From the NCBI RefSeq assembly GCF_000145235.1, contig NC_014391.1:2550001-2614000 (forward strand): a DNA stretch of 64,000 nucleotides, in the 5' to 3' direction. Origin of the DNA: Micromonospora aurantiaca ATCC 27029 (GTDB lineage: Bacteria; Actinomycetota; Actinomycetes; Mycobacteriales; Micromonosporaceae). Both the position numbers and the translations under genes were made by a program. Under the pieces are notes generated by a model. The model saw only the letters and a program-made list of their open reading frames with translations. It was not told where the DNA came from and made no database searches. Positions 31,977 to 39,825 of the stretch are shown piece by piece (the first letter of the stretch is position 1; each line of letters starts with the position of its first letter).

Positions 31977-32978
31977 ATGAGCGACGAGGAACGGCGCGAC
32001 TCCCTGGCCGACCAGGCCGCCGCCTGGGTGCCCCCGTGGGAGCGCCCGGCCCCGCCCCGGCCTGACCCGGACAACTCCGACGCGGCCGCCGAGCAGCCGG
32101 AACCCGAGATCGCGGACACCGCCGGTTACCGGGAAGCAGATCTCGACGCGACACCGGATTCCTCGGCGGATCTTGGAAGCGAAGGGCCCCCAGAGGGGCC
32201 CATTCCTTCCAAGATCGCCACAACCGGCCCAGCCACGCCGGATCTTGGTACGGGAGCGCCCTTTGAAGGGCGGGACCGTACCAAGATCTCGGGAGAGGTG
32301 GGGGACGACGCCGGCACGACGGCGCCGGTCGCCGCGGAGCAGCGGGCGGGTGGGGGAGCGGGGGCTGACGGCGTACCCCCTAAGCGGGGACGGCGGCGGG
32401 CCGTGCCGGAACCGGCGCCCGCGCCCGTCCTGGACGACGCGGAGCTGCGCGGCGCCCTGGAGGCGATCCTGCTCGTGGTGGACCAGCCGGTCAGCGAGCT
32501 GGTCCTGGCCGAGATCCTCGAACAGGCGCCGGAGCGGGTCGGCGCGATGCTCGACGAGATCGCCGCCGGATACACAGCGGCCGGGCACGGGTTCGACCTG
32601 CGCCGGGCCGCGGGTGGCTGGCGTCTCTACACCCGGCCGGAATACGCGACGTACGTGGAACGGTTCGTACTGGACGGGCAGTCCGTGCGGCTGACCCAGG
32701 CCGCGCTGGAGACCCTCGCCGTGGTCGCCTACCGGCAGCCGGTGACCCGTTCCCGCATCTCGGCCATCCGGGGTGTCAACTGCGACGGGGTGCTCCGTAC
32801 CCTGGTGGGTCGCGGCCTGGTCGAGGAGTGCGGCACCGAAGCGGACAGCGGCGCCTACCTCTACCGGACCACCACCATGTTCCTGGAGAAGCTGGGGCTG
32901 AACTCGGTGGACGACCTGCCGCCGCTCGCCCCGTTCCTTCCCGACGACGTAGAAGAGCTTGCCGATGCGACGCGATGA
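31977..32978 (+). CDS. scpB: Segregation and condensation protein B, with two in-frame palindromic inserts
   Basis: A 333-residue protein whose winged-helix core (residues about 150-325; DDAELRGALEAILLVVDQPV to LDDLPPLAPFL region) is normal ScpB. The N-terminal 145 residues are a disordered extension not found in typical ScpB (180-220 aa). Within it, residues 65-80 (DLGSEGPPEGPIPSKI) and 89-104 (DLGTGAPFEGRDRTKI) are encoded by two 48-bp palindromes. The reading frame is kept through both. ATG 31977 follows GGAGTGAACGG. The gene overlaps rluB by 14 bp. Confidence 0.93.
   Translation: MSDEERRDSLADQAAAWVPPWERPAPPRPDPDNSDAAAEQPEPEIADTAGYREADLDATPDSSADLGSEGPPEGPIPSKIATTGPATPDLGTGAPFEGRDRTKISGEVGDDAGTTAPVAAEQRAGGGAGADGVPPKRGRRRAVPEPAPAPVLDDAELRGALEAILLVVDQPVSELVLAEILEQAPERVGAMLDEIAAGYTAAGHGFDLRRAAGGWRLYTRPEYATYVERFVLDGQSVRLTQAALETLAVVAYRQPVTRSRISAIRGVNCDGVLRTLVGRGLVEECGTEADSGAYLYRTTTMFLEKLGLNSVDDLPPLAPFLPDDVEELADATR
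32169..32216. repeat. 48-bp palindromic element A inside scpB
   Basis: The arms GATCTTGGAAG / CTTCCAAGATC and GGGCCCC / GGGGCCC form a hairpin with small internal mismatches. It is exactly 16 codons, starts at a codon boundary and has no stop. Same ends, length and codon phase as element B, 24 bp downstream. Confidence 0.92.
32241..32288. repeat. 48-bp palindromic element B inside scpB
   Basis: The arms GATCTTGGTACGG / CCGTACCAAGATC and GCCCTT / AAGGGC form a hairpin with loop TGA. It has the same GATCTTGG...CCAAGATC ends, the same length and the same codon phase as element A, but a different middle, so it looks like a related copy and not a tandem duplication. Confidence 0.92.
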
Positions 32979-33735
32979 CCGTGCCCCGAAGCCCGACGCC
33001 CCCGTGTACGAGGGCGCCGAGCGCCTCCAGAAGGTGCTCGCCGCCGCGGGGGTGGGTTCCCGGCGCGCCTGTGAGGACCTGATCTTCCGGCGCCGGGTCA
33101 CAGTCAACGGGCGGGTGGCGCAGCTCGGCGACAAGGCCGACCCGGCCCGCGACGTGATCGTCGTCGACGGGGAGCGGCTCCAGGCCGACGTCCGCCTGGT
33201 CTACGTGGCGATGAACAAGCCGCGCGGGGTGGTCACCACCATGGCCGACGAGAAGGGCCGCACCGAGCTCGCCGACTTCATCGGCGCGCGGCTGGAACAG
33301 CGGGTCTACCACGTCGGGCGGCTGGACGCCGACAGTGAGGGCCTGCTCCTGCTCACCAACGACGGCACCCTCGCCCACAAGCTCATGCACCCGTCGTACG
33401 AGGTACTCAAGACCTACCTCGCCGAGGTGGCCGGGCCGATCCCGCGCAACCTGGGCAAGCGGCTGACCGCCGGCGTCGAGCTGGAGGACGGGCCGGTGAA
33501 GGTCGACGGGTTCAAGGTGGTCGACACGCTTGGCAAAACCGCCCAGGTGGAGCTGACCCTGCACGAGGGGCGCAAGCACATCGTCCGGCGCCTGATGGCC
33601 GAGGTGGGACACCCGGTGAGCCGTCTGATCCGTACCTCGATCGGTCCGATCAAGCTCGGCGACCTGCGCACCGGGCGGATGCGGCGGCTGACCAACGCGG
33701 AGGTCGCCGCCCTGTTCAAGGCCGTGGGTGACTGA
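32965..33735 (+). CDS. rluB: Ribosomal large-subunit pseudouridine synthase RluB
   Basis: A 256-residue protein. Residues about 15-60 are an S4 domain (ERLQKVLAAAGVGSRRACEDLI). The catalytic domain has GRLDADSEGLLLLTNDG with the catalytic Asp and HEGRKHIVRRLMAEVGHPV. It modifies a uridine of 23S rRNA helix 89 in E. coli. ATG 32965 is preferred; a TTG 6 bp upstream is possible. It overlaps scpB and precedes cmk, as in Rv1710-Rv1712. Confidence 0.94.
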   Translation: MRRDDRAPKPDAPVYEGAERLQKVLAAAGVGSRRACEDLIFRRRVTVNGRVAQLGDKADPARDVIVVDGERLQADVRLVYVAMNKPRGVVTTMADEKGRTELADFIGARLEQRVYHVGRLDADSEGLLLLTNDGTLAHKLMHPSYEVLKTYLAEVAGPIPRNLGKRLTAGVELEDGPVKVDGFKVVDTLGKTAQVELTLHEGRKHIVRRLMAEVGHPVSRLIRTSIGPIKLGDLRTGRMRRLTNAEVAALFKAVGD

Positions 33736-33750
33736 CCCCGACGATCGGGG
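33736..33750 (+). terminator. Short hairpin after rluB
   Basis: A 6-bp perfect stem CCCCGA / TCGGGG with a 3-nt loop begins right after the rluB stop. It is small and lacks a U-tract; it may only attenuate read-through into cmk. Confidence 0.4.
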
Positions 33751-33906
33751 TACGGCTCCCGGTAGGCTTCGACGCGGTCCGCGGACCGGCACACGCCGGC
33801 CCGGTGGGACGCCCGCGCGGCGCGGGCACGATTCAAGACGGAACATCCGCTCAACGGCGCCCGACACACCGGGCGACCCGCGAGGTACGGGCTGAGGAGG
33901 ACAACG

Positions 33907-34587
33907 GTGGAGGAAAACGTACCGGCCGGGCGATGCGTGGTCGCTGTGGACGGGCCGTCCGGTTCGGGTAAGTCCACCGTGTCGCGGCGACTGGCCACGG
34001 GCCTCGGCGCCCGCTACCTCGACACCGGCGCCATGTACCGGGCGCTGACCTGGGCGGTCCTGCGCTCCGGCGTGGAACTCACCGACGCCGAGTCGGTGGC
34101 CAAGGTCGCCGCCGAGGCCGACCTCCGCATCGGCACCGACCCCCAGGGGTACGCCGTGACAGTCGACGGCACCGACGTGTCCACCGCCATCCGCGGCGCC
34201 GAGGTGACCGGAGCCGTCTCCGCGGTGGCCGCCGTCGCCGCCGTACGCGAGCTGCTCGTGGACCGGCAGCGGCGGGTGATCGCCGACGCGGGCCGGATCG
34301 TGGTCGAAGGCCGGGACATCGGCTCGGTGGTCGCGCCGGACGCGGACCTGAAGGTGTACCTGACCGCCTCCGAGGCGGCGCGCGCGAAGCGGCGCAGCGC
34401 CGAGGACGCCGCCGACGTCGCGGCGACCGCCGCCGACCTGGCCCGCCGGGACCGGCTCGACTCGACCCGCAAGGTCAACCCGCTGCAGCAGGCCCCTGAC
34501 GCGGTGGTGCTGGACACCACCGAGCTGGGCATCGACGAGGTCGTGGCGCGTCTGCGGGACATGCTCACCGAGCGGGGTGCCGCGTGA
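33907..34587 (+). CDS. cmk: Cytidylate kinase
   Basis: A 226-residue kinase for CMP and dCMP. It has the P-loop GPSGSGKST (16-24), the CMP-binding [12 protein letters not shown], and [23 protein letters not shown] 33907 follows GAGGAGG. It overlaps der by GTGA, the usual cmk-der coupling in actinobacteria. Confidence 0.96.
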   Translation: MEENVPAGRCVVAVDGPSGSGKSTVSRRLATGLGARYLDTGAMYRALTWAVLRSGVELTDAESVAKVAAEADLRIGTDPQGYAVTVDGTDVSTAIRGAEVTGAVSAVAAVAAVRELLVDRQRRVIADAGRIVVEGRDIGSVVAPDADLKVYLTASEAARAKRRSAEDAADVAATAADLARRDRLDSTRKVNPLQQAPDAVVLDTTELGIDEVVARLRDMLTERGAA

Positions 34588-35990
34588 GCGAGGACTTCGA
34601 AGGCTGGGTGGAGTTGCGCGAGCCGGAGGCCGACTCCGGTGAGCCGACCGGCCCGCAGCCGGTGGTGGCAGTGGTCGGCCGCCCCAACGTCGGCAAGTCC
34701 ACGCTCGTCAACCGCATCATCGGCCGTCGGCAGGCGGTCGTGGAGGACATCCCCGGCGTGACCCGGGACCGGGTGCCCTACGACGCGCAGTGGAACGGCC
34801 GGGCGTTCACAGTCGTGGACACCGGCGGCTGGGAACCCGACGCCAAGGACCGTGCCGCGGCCATCGCCGCCCAGGCCGAGATCGCGGTGGTCACCGCCGA
34901 CGTGGTGCTGTTCGTGGTGGACGCCATGGTCGGCTCGACCGACGTGGACGAGGCCGCGGTGAAGATGCTGCGCCGCAGCGCCAAGCCGGTCATCCTGGTC
35001 GCGAACAAGGCCGACAACACCACCATCGAGATGGAGGCGACCTCGCTGTGGTCGCTCGGCCTCGGTGAGCCGTTCCCGGTGTCGGCGCTGCACGGCCGCG
35101 GCTCCGGCGACCTGCTCGACGCCATCCTGGACGCGCTACCCGAGGCGCCGAAGATCGTGGAGAACCGGCCGCGCGGCCCGCGCCGGGTAGCCCTGGTCGG
35201 CCGCCCCAACGTCGGCAAGTCCAGCCTGCTCAACCGCTTCTCCGGCGAGGAGCGGGCGGTCGTCGACTCGGTCGCGGGCACCACAGTCGACCCGGTCGAC
35301 AGCCTGGTCGAGATCGGCGGCGAGACGTGGCAGCTGGTCGACACCGCCGGTCTACGCAAGCGGGTCGGCAAGGCCAGCGGCACCGAGTACTACGCCAGCC
35401 TGCGCACCGCCTCGGCGATCGAGGCGGCCGAGGTCGCCGTGGTGCTGATCGACTCCAGCGAGGTGATCAGCGAGCAGGACCAGCGGATCCTCACCATGGT
35501 CGTCGAGTCCGGCCGGGCGCTGGTCATCGCGTTCAACAAGTGGGACCTGGTCGACGGTGACCGCCGCTACTACCTGGACAAGGAGATCGACCGGGAGCTG
35601 CGACGCATCCCCTGGGCGATCCGGCTGAACCTGTCCGCGAAGACCGGCCGCGCCGTCGACAAGCTCGCGCCCGCGCTGCGCAAGGCCCTGGCTAGCTGGG
35701 AGACGCGCATCCCGACCGCGCAGCTCAACCAGTGGCTCACCGCGCTGGTCCAGGCCACCCCGCACCCGGTACGCGGCGGACGCGCGCCACGCATCCTGTT
35801 CGCCACCCAGGCCGGGGCGGCGCCGCCGCGGTTCGTGCTGTTCACCACCGGGCCGCTGGACGCCGGCTACCAGCGCTTCGTCGAGCGCAAGCTCCGCGAG
35901 GAGTTCGGCTACGAGGGCAGCCCGATCGAGATCTCGGTACGCCCGCGCAAGAAGCTCGGCCCCGGCGGCCGAGGCAAGGCCCACGGCTGA
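34584..35990 (+). CDS. der: Ribosome-associated GTPase Der (EngA)
   Basis: A 468-residue protein with two consecutive GTPase domains (GRPNVGKS at 32-39 and 206-213; NKAD and NKWD base-recognition motifs) and a C-terminal KH-like domain ending [12 protein letters not shown]. It is needed for 50S assembly. It is the last gene of the conserved block; the island at tRNA-Pro follows. Confidence 0.97.
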   Translation: MSEDFEGWVELREPEADSGEPTGPQPVVAVVGRPNVGKSTLVNRIIGRRQAVVEDIPGVTRDRVPYDAQWNGRAFTVVDTGGWEPDAKDRAAAIAAQAEIAVVTADVVLFVVDAMVGSTDVDEAAVKMLRRSAKPVILVANKADNTTIEMEATSLWSLGLGEPFPVSALHGRGSGDLLDAILDALPEAPKIVENRPRGPRRVALVGRPNVGKSSLLNRFSGEERAVVDSVAGTTVDPVDSLVEIGGETWQLVDTAGLRKRVGKASGTEYYASLRTASAIEAAEVAVVLIDSSEVISEQDQRILTMVVESGRALVIAFNKWDLVDGDRRYYLDKEIDRELRRIPWAIRLNLSAKTGRAVDKLAPALRKALASWETRIPTAQLNQWLTALVQATPHPVRGGRAPRILFATQAGAAPPRFVLFTTGPLDAGYQRFVERKLREEFGYEGSPIEISVRPRKKLGPGGRGKAHG

Positions 35991-36137
35991 CCCCTGGTCG
36001 CCGCTTGTTGCCGCACGCCACCCTCCTAGGACGCTCTAGGGGGTGTGGCGCGCGGCGCGGGAGGGGCCTCTGCGCACGGTGCGAAGATCCTGCGCTAAGC
36101 TGTACCGGCTGCCGCGGGGGAGACCTGGCGGGGGCAT

Positions 36138-36221
<84 letters not shown>

Positions 36222-36224
<3 letters not shown>

Positions 36225-36254
36225 CCATTCGGGATCTTCCGGGTGGCCTTTTCT
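36222..36254 (+). terminator. Terminator after tRNA-Pro / att copy 1
   Basis: AGGCCATTCGG pairs with CCGGGTGGCCT (two G-T pairs), followed by TTTTCT. It lies within the incoming element and so replaces the native tRNA terminator, which is now next to att copy 3. Confidence 0.78.
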
Positions 36255-36286
36255 GATCTTGTACAGCAGCGAAGTACTGCAACGGC

Positions 36287-37213
36287 TCATTGATCGAGGC
36301 TCTGGCCGAGCTTCCGCAGGGCCTCCCGGGTCGCCTTCGAGGAGACCTGGCTGTAGATCTCCATCGTGATCGAGAAGTCGGCGTGCCGCAGGATCGCCAT
36401 GGCGACCCGGGGATGCACGTCCAGGTCGACCAGGAGGGAGCCACAGGTCCGCCGCGCGTCGTGGACCGTGATTTTCGGGACATCGGCATTTTGCGATCCG
36501 GGCATCGTAGGAGCGGTTGAAGTTCCGCGGTTCGACCGGCAACCCGTAGCGGGTCGTGAAGATCATGCCGGTGTCGTGCCACGCCTCGCCCGCCTTCTCC
36601 CGGGCCGCCTCCTGTTGCCGGTAGCGGTGCCGCAGGGCGGTAACGCAAATGGCCGGCAAGCGGTAGGGGGGCGTCGGACTCCTCGGTCTTGGTGGCCCGG
36701 TGCAGGAGTCGCCCGCGTACCCGTTGGAGCTGCTTGTCAATGACGAGGCTGATGTCGTGGCCGTCCCGACAGTGCTCGCAGAATTCCTCCCCATGCGGAG
36801 CGCAGGGCTTGTCCCAGCCGCTCCACTCGATGTGGTCCCAGGTGAGCCCGAGGACTTCGCCCTTGCGCAGGCCGAGCACCAGGACCAGGACGTAGGCCGC
36901 GTAGAGGTAGTCGTCGCCGTCGCGGGACGCTTCCAGGAAGGTGCGGGCTTCCTCGCTGCTCCACGACTTCCCTTTGCGGGCGCGGATCGGCGGATGCTTG
37001 ACCAGTGCCGCCACATTCTTGGCGACCAGCTCCTCCACGACGGCCTGCGAGAGGGCGGAGCGGAGGACGGCGCGGATTCCCTTGACCGTCCGGGGCGAGG
37101 GGAGATCCTGGCAGCACCGGCCGACAGCGCAGCATTTCCGGTTCTCCGGTGGCCGGCGTTCGTCCTTGCCCTGGGCGCAGCACTGGCAGGTCTTGGCGAC
37201 CTTGTTGAGCCAC
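36287..37213 (-). pseudogene. int: Tyrosine integrase, frameshifted and 5'-truncated
   Basis: Integrase of the actinomycete tRNA-targeting type, in three frames. The N-terminal part of the remnant has WLNKVAKTCQCC and LGLRKGEVLGLTWDHI; after a shift near 36660 it continues ICVTALRHRYRQQEAA, FTTRYGLPVEPRNFNR; after another near 36495 it continues VHDARRTCGSLLVDLDVHP, HADFSITMEIYSQVSSKAT with the catalytic His-Arg and Tyr. About 150 N-terminal residues are lost at the junction with the IS481 remnant near 37213. It ends 75 bp from the tRNA, as expected for the integrase of this island. Not functional. Confidence 0.9.
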
Positions 37214-37807
37214 GGCATCCGCATCAAAACCGTCCGGTCCCACCTGAGCGTCAACGACCTGGCCACCCTCGTTCGCCAGGGCGCCGTCCCAGCCGGACCC
37301 GCACCCCTGCCGCCGATCGAGGACGGCGACGCCATCGAGGTCGAACGCTGCGTCAACCGAGGCGGCGGGGTCTCGCTGGGCCAACACATCGTCCTGGCCG
37401 CAGAGATCCTCGCCGGCCGCCGCGTCGGCATCCGCATCGAACCGACCACCCTCATGTTCTACGACCTGGACACCCGCGAACTGCTCCGCACCCGCGCCAA
37501 CCCACTCAGCCCGGAACAGATGAAACGCCTCCGCGGTGCCCGACCGGCAGGACCACCACCACGACCCTCCATCGAACCCGTTCGGGTGCAACGGAGGGCT
37601 TCCAACAGCGGGATCATCATGGTCGCTGGCCAGAAGGTCGCCCTCGGCCGGCTGCACCGGCATCAGACCGTCACCGTGACCGTCTCCGAAACGACCCTGG
37701 CCATCGAACTCACCGACGACGACACCAAGGTCATCCGACGCTCCACCACCCAACCAGTCCGTAGCATCAAAGGCCAGCGACCGCGGATCGCTACCCACGT
37801 TTCCTAG
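37214..37807 (+). pseudogene. IS481-family transposase, C-terminal remnant
   Basis: About 197 codons matching the C-terminal part of actinomycete IS481-like transposases: RIKTVRSHLSVNDLATLVRQG, VLAAEILAGRRVGIRIEPTT, PEQMKRLRGARPAGPPPRP and VMVAGQKVALGRLHRH-like text. The catalytic DDE core is missing; the frame simply enters from the integrase remnant at about 37213. The junction shows that an IS481 element or a deletion removed the 5' end of the integrase. Confidence 0.78.
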
Positions 37808-37813
37808 ACCACC

Positions 37814-37860
37814 CGTCGCACATCACCTGACGGAGCTGCGTCGCACATCAGCTGACGGAT
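37814..37860. repeat. Direct repeat downstream of IS481 remnant
   Basis: CGTCGCACATCACCTGACGG is repeated 25 bp later with one change (CAGC for CACC), starting 7 bp after the transposase stop. Probably the right-end transposase-binding sites of the IS481 element. Confidence 0.65.
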
Positions 37861-38715
37861 CACAGGCGCAGCCGATGATCTGTTGCCGAATTGGCCTGTA
37901 CTAGATCAAGGCGCTCCGCGCGGCGCGGGCCGGGGCGCGGCAAACGGCTCCTGCGGAGCCGCCGCCCCGGCGCCATGGCGCCGGGGCGCCGGGGCGGAAA
38001 GTCAGCCGGCCCGAACCCCACGCCCCGCCCCGCGCGTCACCCCTGGGTCAGTGAGGTGACCCGTTGACGAGTCCCGAAGAACGACCAGGGGCCAAGCGGA
38101 CACGCTCATCCGTTCCCGACGATCCAGAGACCCACGAAGACCAGCGACCACCACCGGTGGACGGAGTTGCCGAACAACCGCGGTTGGCCGCTGGAGCCCA
38201 AGGAGGGGGAAGGGGTGGAGGTGGTGAAAGGGGTTGAAGGGTGAGGGAGGGCGGGGTTAGAGCTGTGCCTCCGGCGGGGGCCAGACGACTCCAGGATGGA
38301 GTTGCCGAACGGTTTCGGCGGGTGGGTGGTTGAGGTGGGATGCCGTCCCGCCAGCCACCGACCCAGGCAAGCCGAGCAGACCAGGGCCAGGGCGACAAGG
38401 TCGTACGTCCGGTAGGCGCTCCACCTTGTCACCCTGGCCCTGGCCCGCTCCACCAAAGTGTGGGTCGGCGGCAGACAGTGAGGATGGTGAGGTGGGTCGC
38501 CGGGTTGGTCTGACTCACCGGCAGACCGACGGTTGCTGTCCTGATCCCGATTCGTCGGCCGGCCCGGTGGCCTCGGAAGCTGCATGTCATCGGCCAGGCG
38601 TCCTGACTTGATAGGAGCCTGTGCGAGAGGCGCCCACCACTGTGTTGTCGGATCGCCTGGCCGGTGACGTGTCCACGTGTTCTCGACGCGACCGAGAAGG
38701 GCGGACCTCACCAGC
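37861..38715. other. Non-coding stretch before IS110 transposase
   Basis: 855 bp without a convincing gene. It holds a 7-bp-stem hairpin at 37945-37961, a perfect 24-bp palindrome at 37964-37987 centred on CCATGG, a motif shared with 51964-51993 (TTGCC, AATTG, GATCAAG), and two similar sites GGAGTTGCCGAAC at about 38162 and 38299. The last 100 bp or so belong to the IS110 5' region. A 229-codon minus-strand frame at 38106-38795 shows no recognisable protein. Confidence 0.55.
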
Positions 38716-39784
38716 ATGGCAGCGAAGAAGCGATCGGTCATCGGTGGTGTCGACACCCACCGCGATACCCACCACGCGGCGATCATCGACAGCACCGGCG
38801 GGCTCCTGGCGGATGCAGAGTTCCCCGCGACCAGCGACGGCTACGCGGACCTGCTGGCCTGGATGCGGTCCTTCGGTCGCCTGGTAGCGGTCGGGGTCGA
38901 GGGCACTGGTAGCTACGGTGCTGGTCTCGCCCGTCACCTGGGCAGCCGCAAGGTACCCGTGGTCGAGGTAGACCGTCCGGACCGCAGGACCCGCCGGGCC
39001 AAGGGCAAGTCCGACCCCATCGACGCCATCGCCGCAGCCAGGGCCACCCTCGCCGGCACGGCCATGGGCATCCCGAAGACCCGTACCGGTCCGGTCGAGG
39101 CCATCCGCGCCCTACGGGTCGCCCGCCACGGCGCGGTCAAGGCCCGCACCGCCGCGATCAACCAGATGCGGGGCCTGGTCGCCGCTGCCCCGGAAGCACT
39201 CCGGGCTGAGCTGACCAAACTCAGCGCCGCTGTTCTGGTCAACCGCTGCGCCATCCTCACCACCGACATGAGCCGACTCCACGACCCGGAACAAGCCACC
39301 GCTACCGCGCTGGCCGGGCTCGCGCGACGAGTGAAGGCTCTGACCGAGGAGATCCATGCTCTCGACCGGCAACTGACACCGCTGGTCCGCCGGACCGCAC
39401 CTCGCACCAGCGCCCTGTTCGGCGTCGGCACCGACGTCGCCGCCCAACTCCTGACCACTGCCGGCGACAACCCCGACCGGCTCCACTCCGAGGCCGCCCT
39501 CGCCCACCTCTGCGGAGCGGCACCCATCCCCGCCAGCTCCGGACGGGTGCGCCGCCACCGCCTCCACCGAGGAGGCGACCGCGGCGCCAACCACGCCCTG
39601 CACACCATCGCCCTCTGCCGCCTGCGCTACGACGAACGCACCCGCGCCTACCAGCGACGACGCATCACCGAAGGCCTCAGCAAACAAGAGATCCTGCGCT
39701 GCCTCAAGCGCTACATCGTCCGAGACGTCTACACCGCCCTCCGCGCAGACTTCGCCGCCCTGACCACTTGACCCCCATAGGAGC
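38611..39784 (+). mobile_element. IS110-family insertion sequence (ends approximate)
   Basis: IS110 elements have no inverted repeats. ATAGGAGC occurs at 38611-38618 and again at 39777-39784, right after the transposase stop, and is proposed as the shared core at the two ends. The element would be about 1.17 kb, with about 100 bp before the transposase. Confidence 0.6.
38716..39771 (+). CDS. IS110-family transposase
   Basis: A 351-residue protein with the DEDD/RuvC-like N-terminal domain (GGVDTHRDTHHAAIID, VGVEGTGSYGAGLARHL, KGKSDPIDAIAAARA) and the C-terminal Tnp20 domain with the putative catalytic Ser in GAAPIPASSGRVRRHRLHRG. ATG 38716 (MAAKKRSVIGG) is chosen over an upstream frame extension. 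The protein looks intact. In this family the 5' non-coding end can encode a bridge RNA that selects the target. Confidence 0.94.
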   Translation: MAAKKRSVIGGVDTHRDTHHAAIIDSTGGLLADAEFPATSDGYADLLAWMRSFGRLVAVGVEGTGSYGAGLARHLGSRKVPVVEVDRPDRRTRRAKGKSDPIDAIAAARATLAGTAMGIPKTRTGPVEAIRALRVARHGAVKARTAAINQMRGLVAAAPEALRAELTKLSAAVLVNRCAILTTDMSRLHDPEQATATALAGLARRVKALTEEIHALDRQLTPLVRRTAPRTSALFGVGTDVAAQLLTTAGDNPDRLHSEAALAHLCGAAPIPASSGRVRRHRLHRGGDRGANHALHTIALCRLRYDERTRAYQRRRITEGLSKQEILRCLKRYIVRDVYTALRADFAALTT

Positions 39785-39825
39785 ATCGGGATGGCGGGAA
39801 AGCCTAGGCGCGGTGCTTCCTGTCG

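Noticed and set aside
38106..38795. 229-codon minus-strand frame upstream of IS110
   Set aside because: Overlaps the IS110 5' end and start codon region; no family resemblance.
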